NCBI GenBank assembly: GCA_030248195.1
Contig: JASAND010011119.1
Span: 53,942-117,941, forward strand
Direction: 5' to 3'
Length of the DNA: 64,000 nucleotides
DNA from: Trissonchulus latispiculum
Taxonomy: Eukaryota; Nematoda; Enoplea; Enoplida; Ironidae
In this document: in pieces, positions 46,501 through 58,500 of the stretch
Numbering within the stretch: the stretch's first letter is position 1
Layout: each line of letters starts with the position of its first letter
Translations under genes and position numbers: made by a program
The notes under the pieces: model-generated
Seen by the model: the letters and a program-made list of their open reading frames with translations, nothing else
The model's database searches: none
What the model was told of the DNA's origin: nothing

Positions 46501-49500
46501 TCAACAAAACCAAACAAATCCGTGTATTCTGTGCCAACAGTGCACGTCTGAGTCCGGCTATTGTAGGTGAAGCCCCCTGTACCAGTACTTGAGGTGGAAG
46601 CAGTCAGAGCAAAATTGTTGTCCGTTGTCAAACCAAATGTCCGACAAACCGATCAAACCAAAACCAATTGTCCGACAAATTTTCGGAAGACGGCCAACGT
46701 CCAACTCGTTGGCCGAGAGTTGGCTGGCCGTTGGTCGAACCGGCAAAAACCCAGGGCCCAGCACTATTGAATAGTTGTGATAATTTTCCGTAAAGCAATA
46801 GCATTAATATTTAGTTTGTTTTCAATACCAGTCTAAAAATATGCTACCTTGGATTTTCAAAAAGTTCTTCCCTTAACTATACAGTTAAGTCTGAAGCCTT
46901 TTCCACATCTTTGTGTTATGTAATTATGGAATAAGAATAATCGTTGATACATTAAGCTAACGTGGGTACAATTAAGCCTGAAGCTGTCAACACATATCTG
47001 TATTATTATAGAATAGTAATATTCGTCCATGCGTATGCTGAGCATTACTTTTGAGTGATAATATAAAGAAATCGGTCATGTCGGATAACGTAAAACCGTA
47101 GAAAGAGCAAAAAAGAAAATCAGTCCTCTGCAAGTGTAGATGTGAAAATCAATACGCCTATACGACGGGCCAAACGGCCAACGGACAGCAAACAGCCTAT
47201 GGCCAATTGGCCGACCAACGGCCAATGGCCGGCCAAGCCAATTGGCCCTGAAATTCTCGGTCAAAAGCCAATGGTTTGGCGGGCCATTGGCCGCACCGAC
47301 CAACGCTCAACACTAATAAATACGTACCTCTTGAAGTTTATCTTCAATGGCAGTAGCCCCCATCAGAGTAAGATTCTGTTCAATCTGATCGGCTACTCTG
47401 GCCAAACTATCAACGCGATTATGTATGGCTATACTCGCCTTATGAAATTCAATGTTCCATAACTAAAAAGAACATAATCAGCAAAACTATCACATGAAAT
47501 CTTTATCCATTCTTCAACTTAAAATATTGACTGCTCAGCTCAGCTCAAAAAACATTAGCTGTCACAAGATTCGAAAATTCTTATGGTCGCTAGCCGTGGA
47601 AAATGCTTGATCAATAAGAAATTTGTAATCAATAACTCAAGGAACTGACTGGTTGCTATTCGAGAAATACAAAATCTTAGCGCTGCCGGCACTAGACGGA
47701 ACAATCTCGTCCCCCCCCCTTCTTTTGGCGCAGCATTCTGTAATAAAAGTTTCATCTGAAGAAAACTTTCAGAAAGCCAAAATTTATAAACTTTTCCAGT
47801 TCCTCCATTGATCTTGTACCTAATTTGAACCTTAACCTTAACAGTCTGTCAAATAAACGTTTCAAACTATCCAAATAAGAAATAAATTCCTTGAAGAAGA
47901 TGAGCAGAAGTCGTTCCCCATTTCATTAAGGAATTACGTATAGCTTTATAAGAACCTCTAACCATACAATTAAATCAATCCAGCAGCGTCACTTTACCAT
48001 ACAATCTTGAAGAAGCACAAATCACGTACCTCATAAAATTCCTCAGGTATATCGGCTTTCGCAAAGCAGAGAGTTCGATATCCTAAACAGAAAGAACTGC
48101 GCTATAATTACCTTCGTAAAATTGTCCCCCCATATCTTGGTGCTCGTGTGGCCTCACACCCCTCCCCCAGCAAGTCTTTAGAATAAAATAAGTGAGCCCT
48201 GCTAGACAAAACTCGATCCAGTGATTATCAATCAAGAGCAGATAATTTGGAAGAAAAGAAAATCTTTGGTATACAGGTACTCAAACTGCTACACTGACAC
48301 AGGAGGTAATGCGTTAATGCCACAAAAATCTATTTACATATTTAGTTTTTCTACAGCTTTTGTGGATAATGCATAAACCAATATCATTGTTTTTAGTGAA
48401 CATCACAAAAACACATACAAAGCTGACGGAAATGCTAAACCGTAACGCACGCCCTTAAGGGGGGGGGTCGCCAGGTACCAAATTTTATAGTCCCCGATTT
48501 CGCTGATTTTTGGGTATAATAGACCCCCATGTCTGCCCAATGCCCAAAAACAAGACAAATTTTTAGAGTCCAGGGTAAATCGAGTCTAGAGATATTGCAC
48601 TTCAAATCTCTACAATTTCGTATTTACGTTAGTATGCCTCGCTGAGGGTTTCGAAGTCGCGTACGAGTGGGATGACAAGAGACTGTGGCATGACAAATAC
48701 GTCTTTACCTGTAGGTGTCTATGGCCGCATAAATTACAATGACAAGCTAAGCAACGAGCGAGACACGGCGATTTGACGATTTGGTAAAGCTTATTCCGAC
48801 TGTCATTTGCTTCAAACTTTAACTCGCTCTAACTTTCTCATATTGCTTTATAGAGACTTGGTGCAAGAAGATAAAATGTTCAGGACACCGAGAACTTCAA
48901 TTTGAACTAAAATATGGCATATTTGAAAAAGTTGAAAATTTTACATTTTTTGCCCATAGGTGTCCACCAGGCTATCGTAGTAAAACATAGGCTATTGGCA
49001 TGAAACTTCACATAAGCGTAGGTTTTATGCCAGTTTATTAGCATGCCAAATTTTATTGAGATACCTTAAGATTTGACTGACTTATGAAACAGCAAACATG
49101 AAATTTTCGAAAATTGACGATTTTTGAGGAAAAATGAAATTTCTGCTACCAAAACTGCGAGCTACTGAAAAGGACTGCTAGGGATAGATTATATACAAAA
49201 TAAAGCTCTAACAATGTACTGTGCTAATATCTAAACCCGAAGTTTCTACATCAAAGGGTTGGTTCAGGACAAGACAAAACGTCCACTGACCGACGTATTT
49301 GTAGAGTGATTTTGAGCAAAAATCGACTTCTCCGAACTTTGAAAATTCGTATAAAATCAGCGACCCTACGGAAAATAACCTCGTATAGATATTAGCACTT
49401 TACCTAGTCCAAATTAGGTTTACAGCGTGTGGTAGCCGATTTGCTCTTACACAGCGCTCAAACTTTTGGTAGCAGAAAAATTTTCCTAACTTTTTCATTT

Positions 49501-52500
49501 TCCTATGTTTAACACATGTCGGGGTCACCTTTGGAGGGCTATTGTGAATGATAGGAAAAGTTTTCCAACAAACGCACTTGTCTTGTTTTGCGGACCCATG
49601 GGGACTAGAAAATATGTGAAAATGAGAAAAATCGGAGATGGTCGAAAAATCCTTAAATCAGATGGGAATTACCAGTAGAGGCAAATTCCTCCAAGTGTTT
49701 GAGCGTAATATCAGCATACATCTGATTGGCGGCCAATCGTTCATAAATTACAGAATCCTAAAAGTCAAAAGGAAGCTAAAAGCATTTGCACAACATTCCG
49801 TGCTTTTATGCTGCTTGCTAGTAGTCAACGAAAATCTGGAAAACATGTATTTTAGCAATTGGGACGTTGGAAAAGTAGTGCGTGCGACACTCGTTTCTTG
49901 ACATCGTTAGACTACTTTGCCAAGTGTTACTGGCAGAGTACTACAAAGACATGGTCCGCTTGTAAAAGTATGCAATACAACGCCTGACAGAGAAGACAGG
50001 AGGAGGGGCGCCACGTTCTCTTATATTCATTTGCATGTAGTCAAGCTTTGTTCCCAGGCGGCCTTGGCATTTGCACTATGCCAGAATCACTTGCAAAAGC
50101 ATTATTTCTTGTACTGTACGATACAAATTGGATATTCATATCTTGGATCTTATGGCCCACTACACTAGCTTTTGGCCTTTAGCAATCATCTTAATGTATT
50201 TCTACAGGATAAAACAAAACTTAAAACTTGAGCAGTGACTTACAGCACCCTTGCAGTACAGTTTTAGCTTTCCGCCAGGACCCCGAACAACCAAAGACAT
50301 TCGCTTTCTATCACTGGTAAACTCCAGAACATTCAGAATCTCGTATTTCTCTTCGCGACCAAGCTGCAACAAGCAAACCGACATTATCAGAGATCCAAAA
50401 CATAAAAAACAAGTTTTAGCCAATGCTGGGAGCATCGGAAAACTATAAAAAATGATAATCCATTATGACCTCTTCCAAGTATAATCAAGAGTACATAAAA
50501 TATTGTTTTGGATCCTAAGGATCCCTGAGCCAAATTTAACTTTTTTTTGCTTTTCAAACGGGCCAGCTGGCACCGTATTTTAGCAATCCCCCCTTCCCAC
50601 CTCTGTCAATTAATTGTCCGAGAGTTAACGGGCGGCCGCCTTCGGGTGGAGCTGCCGAGGTGCGATCATCACACAGACGGTGATGGACAAATCTCCAGCC
50701 TTGGTACTCGCCTCGGGTAATTGTGAAGACAATTATTCGGTGTCAGCCAACCACCCTTCCCCAACAGCCAAAATTTAAAATTATCGTGGCTGACACTACT
50801 CTTAACCGGTGCACATCCAACTGGAGTGGGGCGTACGGAAAAAAAAAGAGTGTGACAGCAGGCAGCCCCTCTGTTATCAGCTGCAGGTACATGCTCTGCA
50901 CGCTAACAGCTGACCATCCCCACAGACTTGTATGTTCACTTCAAACAAATTTGGCCGCAACGCTTGCATGCTGAAGCTCGAAAACACAACTACTCAGTTG
51001 GTTCAATGTGCGTCTGTTGCGAGCTTTAACACGCAAAGATAGCGTTGCAATTTCTTTGAAGTGAGCATTTGTGGGGGGGGGGGGGGGGGTCAGCTGTCAG
51101 CGAATATAGCATGTAACCTGCAACTAATAACAGAGAACAGAGAACAGAGCTGTCACATCTATTATGTACTCTTGGTATAATAGGACAAATTACAGAAAGA
51201 AAATTTTGTTTCTGAAATAATAAATTTTCTGATAGTTATTTTTTCAAATTTTAAAACTCCCTTTCCTCAGCTACCGAAGGCTTTCAAATCAACTTTTAGC
51301 ATTCAAAAAGTGCAGTATAATTATAATTATACAACGCGTTTTTCGTAAGTGTGCTTGCCATGAAAGCTATGCTGGGTTCCGTCTGTATGCCAGATATTGT
51401 GCATCTGAGCACATTTTTCCAAAATGCACAGTTTTTAAAAATGCAAACATGCAACAATGCAGTCAAATCGTAGCTTCCACTACTGACTACTCACTAATTG
51501 CTCTGAAATTTTTGCAAAATAATCAAACTCAGAAAATTATCTAATATTGGGGCTACCGCTCCCCGAACCCACCCCCCGTCCACTTCGAACTGATGTGTTC
51601 TGATCGCGAAACGCAGGAACAAGACTAATTTCTTTTATCCTTCGTCACTAAAGCTGTTGCACGATTTTGCATTCTAGAGTCTCCCCAAGTCGAGTCAGTT
51701 AGGATTTGTTACACGTGTTTTTACAGAATTTGGTGATGCAATGTTGTAAAATAAGCCTTAAACGGATAACATTTTCAAAATGACCTTTTCCAAAATGCAG
51801 AAAAATGAACAGTTGCCCAAGTCAAAAAAGCCCTGGCTTGCGAAACATTGAGTTTTGTAGCAATATATTTTTCGCTAACTTTTAAAATATCCCGAAAAAT
51901 ATCTAAAACAAAATCTAAACAGGTTTTAGTGCACCTTCGAACGCAAATTATCACGGAAGAAGCCCAAATTTCTCAAAAATAAGAGAGTTCTAAATCAAAC
52001 TGTGGCATAGTTACGCAGATTCTATTTAAACTTCAATATTTAGCTCCTGATGGATATGTATTGTGTATTGTGTAGAAAGTCAGAAAGCAAGTATTATAGG
52101 GGACCGCGGGCGCAACGATCTGGACATTTTCAGCAGGTGAAGTTTGGTTTTTCTGATCGTATATACCCAACTAGCGAAGTAGCGAGAATGGGTTGCCGCT
52201 GCTTTTTCCGTTAATATATAGCGTATCTCCTATAAAAAGCGTTTGGATGACCCAAAGAATACGTATTCGTGCTCTCCATGTCGAGAGCTTCCATTTGAGT
52301 ACCATATTCACCACGTTATTTTGAAAAGTGCCAAAATTTGGTTTTTTTGGTCGATTTTGGCCATTTTTGACCAATTTAAAGCTCCGTAACTCAAATTTCG
52401 TACATTTTGACGGCTTGGCCCTATTACAACTTTTTATCTACTCACCGAAATGAACATGAACATCGGGGCATCTCCCTACTCTCAATCCCGGGAAAAGTGT

Positions 52501-55500
52501 TTGCTTTGGTATTGCTGCGTCGAATACGCCAAACAATTGAAGCAAACCTATCAGAGCTCCAGTGTGCATTCAGGAAAGGTCGCAGTACTGTTGACCAGCT
52601 CTTTGTCCTAGGCCGAATGGTAGAGAAGCACTGGCGAAAGAAAGTTCCTCTGTATGCAGTTTTTGTAGATCTCAAGAAGGCATATGACAGTGTTGATCGT
52701 GAGACGCTGTGAAAAATCCTGCCGCTCTTTGGTATACAAGGCAAACTAAATAGACTCAGTCAAGTCCTTCATAACAATAACGACTGCGCTGTAAAAATCT
52801 ACGGGGGAGCTCTCAGAATGGTTCCGAATACGTACTGGTGTTCGACAAGGATGTGTTCTGGCCCCATTCCTGTTTAATTGCTGGCATTGTTTAGGGTTTT
52901 GAAAGTGGGGGGGGGGGGGCTTCCCCCCCCCCCCTAGGAAGGGGGGAAGGGGGGGGGGGGGGTGGCTTCCGAAAAGTGGGGGGGGGCCAGCCAAATGTAA
53001 AATATACCGAAATTTTTAGCAAAAAATTAGCATTTTTAAGCTAAAAACGCAAAAATCACTGTTTTTAAGCTTAACATGAGCTTATAAGTCTATAAATTAG
53101 CTAAAAATTGAGAACATTTTTGAAAATTTGACCTCAAAAACCTAATTAATTTTTAGACACTTTTGGTCGACCCCCAAAAAAGTGGGTGGGGGCTTGCCGA
53201 AAAGTGGGGGAGGGGGGGCGAAAGTGGGGGGGGGCTCCGAAAAGTGGAGGGGGGACCGAAAAGGGGGGCCCCACCCCCCCCCCCCACTTAAAAAATGCCA
53301 GTAATTGTTATATCGATGTCGCCGTAAAGCGCCTCCTCCACCTTGCAAACATAGGCGCATCCATATGTTTCAAACGTGGTAGTCGGATTTTTCCTGATGG
53401 TAGGAAGCGTAAGAGCGAAGAGTCTTTCATGGATACCATCACTGCCCTATTGTATGCTGATGATGCTGCCTTAATTGCAACAACTCCAGCTGACATCAAC
53501 CAGATTCTAAGTTGTTTTGCTGAAGTATGTGGGACCTTGGGTCTAGAGATCAGCTGTCCGAAAACGAAGGCCGTCTGTTTTTCTGATGAACCTGATGACC
53601 CTGTCCTCCAGGTTGGCGGCGAAGACATCGAAACGGCTACAGAATTTAAGTACCTGGGCTGTGTTTTCTCGTAAGATGGACAGCTGAACGATGAATCGTA
53701 ATCGAATCAGGCTACAAGTGGCTCTTCAGCAAACTTTCTAAGATCTGGATAATCACTAATAAGTAAATTGAAATGCACTACACGCCTAGAAGTATTCCAA
53801 AACAACTGCCTGCGACGAATTATGGGGGTGTCACTCAGAGACCATGTCCCGGTTGCGACACTGAGTGGTGTGTGTGTGTGGTATTCCACCTATCAAGGAC
53901 AGCCTGGTTAAGTCGAGATTACGGTGGCTGGGTCATGTGTCTAGACAAACTGACAACAGGATCCCTAAACGGATGCTGTTTGGATGGATCCCAGATGGCC
54001 CACGGGCTCTGGCAAGGCCAGGCAGACCAAGGAGGCAATGGTCCGATGTAGCCCTGGATGATGTACAGAAGCTGGGTTTCCGGGATTGGTATCGGACTGC
54101 CCAAGACAGATCGTCTTGGAGAAGGATTGTCAATGGATCGGTGGCTTTTATGGACGGAAATCGTCTGGGCCAATAAGTCAAGTCATCTACTCACCGAAAC
54201 CTTTCGAATGAGCACCATTGGGCGGTTTACGCTACTTTCAATTTTGAGCCATTTTGGCCGTTTTTGGCCATTTTTCGCCTCATAACTCAAAATGAGTGCA
54301 TTTCCAGGCCTTGGCCCAATTACAACTTTTCATTACTCGTCGAGCGCTTTCGAATGATACCAAAGTTAGCTCATTTGGACAACTTTTTTATTTTATTCAT
54401 TTCTACTCACGGGGCTGCTCCGGGTGCAACTTTGCTCCCGCGGGGCTCCCCGCGCTTCCGGGAGCACTTTAGGTCACCCCAACTTCCCCCGAAACTTTCA
54501 GCCGGATCGGTCCAGCCAATCAAAAGTTAGAGGGGGGACAGGGGTGGTAACGAGATTAATAATAAACGGACATACCCAGATGAAAGGGTTGCCTTTTTTG
54601 GTAAAAAGCGGCAACCCAAAAAGTGAACCTTTGATAGTTTTTCGCTGCCCGGCCCAACATGCCACCTGTCTGGCCGGCCAGAGGTGGCCTCACGGCTATT
54701 TTGGCCAATAAAGCCAGTTTTGTGTTAGACCTCCAGGGCTCAGGGAACATGCTAGAGACAAGCGGATTGTTGCATAAACAACTGGATTGAGTACCAAGGA
54801 ATAGCGAGGGCGATTTTCTATATCTGGCCGGGATCGTTCAGGCGGATAGCCTAAGGCTGGTCGGCCAAATAGCCAATTTGGAAACATTTCTAAGTCCCAA
54901 CTCAACAGCATTAGTCAAAAATAGGCACAAATGGGCCACGTAATGGGAAGCATAGCAGGGCTATCGGGGTCGCTGAATACGACGAGCATACTCCCAGCGC
55001 GGCGCAGCAAGGTTATGCAGCAATCATAGAACGCTGGCTGTATGCTTACTGTAAACGGTAAAACATTAAACTGGGTTTGTAGATGGCCTCAGGATATGGC
55101 AAGTTAACGTACTTATCTACATTGGCACTATAGTTTGCATCTAGTTGCGCTGCAGTAGAGTGCTGCTGAAGCACAGCACAGCCTATAACCAAACCAGCTA
55201 CAGATAAGTTGCAATCGTCCGAAATCTTGAATATAAGTACAGCAGAGCATTAGAAGTCGTGCCGTGTAAGTTTCCTTCATTGACAGTATAGTTTGCATCT
55301 GGGCCCCGTTGCATAAAAATTTGAACGGTTGAACAGTCTATTGAACGGTAAAATTAGTTGCATAAAACTAACAGTGTTCAACTACTGTCAGACTGTTTAT
55401 TAAGAGTGCTTGAACGGTGTCAACCAACAGTGTTCAAAGGCAAGTGTTGCATAAAAGCTAACACTGTCGGACTGTTACTGTAACTAACAGTTACTACTGT

Positions 55501-58500
55501 TTGTTACTAACAGTCTAACGAAAAATTTCGACTGATCAAATGCATTTAATTTATTTAAAAGTCAATTATTACGCAATAAAAAGGAAGCGCTGCAATCAAG
55601 AGTTCCACAGAAAACTACTAGCTAACATGTTATTGAAAAATTGAATTGCATATTTCGCCAAAATATCGTAGTTAACGTTTTACAATTATTTTTGCTTTTT
55701 TACGCTAATACTAGCTGTTTACTAAAATTGAAACCACCACAACTGCGCCTTAAAGCTTATAGGTAGTAGCTGATTATCCCTACATCAAAAAGAAAAAGAT
55801 TTATAATACTATTGCATTTGCTAAGTCTCTCGAACCCACGACCGTGCGCTCGCAATAAATTGTAGCTACACTGTTCAAAATACTGTTACACTGTTAGACT
55901 GTTGGACTGATAGTTAACAGTCCTTTTATGCAACGAAATTTGGAACACTGTCCAAAAATAGTCTAACAGTTGAACACTGTTAGACTGTTCAACTGTTGGT
56001 TTTATGCAACGGAGCCCTGATTGCGCTACAGTAGAGAGTTGCTGAAGTAAGCATACAGTACAAAATAGGGGAAAAGGAAAAAATTGAAACTTTTCAAGCT
56101 TCTTTGTTCTGTACTTTCGGCTGATGATTAATGATTAACGGAACTTTTAAAGTTTGTCTTATGAAAGTTTGACATTTTTACGTACTTGTTGTTATACAAA
56201 TATATACATATATGGGTTGTTCAGAGAAGCTGATCCATATTAGTGCGCTTTAAACCTAGTCCTCCTGTCATTTGCAACCTGCTCCTCCCATATTAACGTT
56301 TTAAAACCTAGTCCTCTGTCCATTTACAACCTAAATAATGTCACCCATATTGCATTTTTCATGCTCCATCGGAGCATTTTTATTCTTGTACACATACTGC
56401 TTTGCTAGCTAATACAGCCCATTGAGACAGAGAAGCCGAAAAAACATCGGTCCCGTAAGCGATTTTTGGTTAACTTTATGATAGATAATGGTACAGCTAC
56501 ATACAACTTCATAACACACACTCCACAAGTATATACATTCTTTTCCGTACCAAATCTGCACAGAATCCGTGCAAGAAAGAGTGTAACGTCATGTGATCAT
56601 AAGCACTCTATTAAATGGGTCGCCACAACGACCTCTATGATAACATTAACGATATCAATGACAACAAAAACAACATTACGTACAGCATCAACTATGGCAT
56701 AATCCGGAGTTCTTGTGTGGAAGACATAACCAAGTTTTCTGGCGCCGCGCACCAGTGCACCTTCATCTGTACACATTAACAAAAAGCAAATAAATGCTAG
56801 ACATTAGAGCAGTTACTAGTTAGTCAAATCAGTCAGTTATCTGACTTATTTCGAAAACTGCACCAATAAAGTTTAAAAATAGCAGCAGAATAGCAGAGGA
56901 TTACTTGATTCCCATCCAAAAGCCGGACTTAGCCTTCGGCGATTCCACAGCTATTCATAAACTTTTTGGTGCAGCCCAGGGATAGTCAGTTGACCTGCTT
57001 CAATCGAGCGGGCCGAACTGACGATGAGCTGGCTCCACTCCACTGAAGTTTGGCGCCGGTGCTTAGCTCCTTTCAGAGCCTGAAGCCAGGAGTGGAGCCA
57101 GGAGCACAGACTGCATCTGTGGAAAGGGGCCAGTTCTTCATCAGGAATTAAACACATACTCATTATCTTCCCACAGTAGTGGTACCGATTAAGACCATTA
57201 AGGATGGATAACTGTGCTGGATAGTTTAGGGCGAAACGATATGGTGCTTTATTCCTTATTCAAGAGGATTGGTGAAACCGTGTGGCAGCGGGGATTGGAA
57301 CCTCGGCCTATCGGATCCAAAATAGAACGCCATTATCATTTGGCCACCACGACACAATAGAAATATTACTTGGAAAAGAAAAGCAAACTTTACAAGAATT
57401 AAACAGTAACCTAGAAATGAAAAATTCCACAGCAGTAGTATACCTGGGGAAGACGCCTGATAATTTATTAGATGAGAGTCAGGGCTGTGTTCAGGAACTA
57501 CAGTATGGCACACTGACATCAAAGTGAGAAAGTCACGAATGACTGACGCTGATACCTAAAATATATATACAGATCCATTCGATTCAGTTCAAGTAGCGAG
57601 CAGTTCATCAAAGCAAACTGTCGACAACGTCCGGGCAATCAAAGCGTTATAGCAAAGAAAGTTTAGAGTTACGAAACAATAGTCAATAAAAGTTCCCATA
57701 TGTGAATCAAGATTGAAAGATGTGAAGAAAAGTGTCCAGCGCTGGAATGGAACCACCGAGCTTTGGTTTAGAAGTAGAAGAATCTATCGCTGCGCAACAC
57801 TCCCGGACAGGGAGACTAGATTATTACGCTCATTTCAACCTTTCTGGGTTAATGATATTGAACACAAATGCAACTTATAGCAATCTTTCAAACAGCCGAT
57901 AGCAAAATTGGATGGCTGAGCCTGTTACTCGGCCTCTGTGCAAATCTAACTGCAGTAAACAATAATTACGTTTTACAAAATGCATTAACAGGGCAAAAAT
58001 TTCAGTTCAACAAATGTGTAAAGCAGGGTTTTTTCAAAACGGCCAGTGGGCATTTTAGTGGGCAAATTTAGGATTGAGTGGGCAAATTTAGAGATCGGTG
58101 GGCAAAATTACAAAATTTTGCTAAGCGATTTTTAACCTTAATTTTAACTTTGCTTTAACTAATAACGTGTTTTATTCCATACCATCGAATTTCCTGTCGT
58201 TTTCTTTAGTTGTGCCTTAAGCAATCTTAGTTTCTATACAATACAGGGTTCTTATACATATTAAAACATATTAAAACAACAGCAGGGGGTCTGGGGGGCG
58301 CAGCCCCCCAGAAGCTGAAGAATTCTTCAAATTTTGATATTTTTGCACATGTTTTGAGTCATAGTTTCGATTTTTTGCAGTTGCACTTTTTTATAAATAC
58401 AAATTTTGCAACATTTCGAGGAGACATATTTAGAAATAGACAATAAATGAAGTGAAGCAAAGTTAATCAAATTACAATTTATATAGTATGTAGTGACACA

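Larger units (their letters stand above)
52189..54617. mobile_element. GGGTTGCCGC-ended element carrying nested insertions
   Basis: Begins GGGTTGCCGCTGCTTTTTCC and ends in the hairpin GGGTTGCC...GGCAACCC (54586-54617). It includes the GGGCTGCTCCGGGTGC and CGCTTCCGGGAGCAC palindromic region seen in the copy at 5159-6029. Removing the retrotransposon at 52451-54185 leaves an element of about 700 bp. Confidence 0.65.

Noticed and set aside
53186..53674. 162-codon frame starting in poly-G sequence
   Set aside because: It is a chance fusion of the poly-G/C element with the downstream reverse transcriptase frame.
55805..55835. tRNA T-arm-like GGGTTCGAGAG (minus strand) inside the Harbinger-like MITE
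   Set aside because: No matching A box or cloverleaf; most likely chance within the element.
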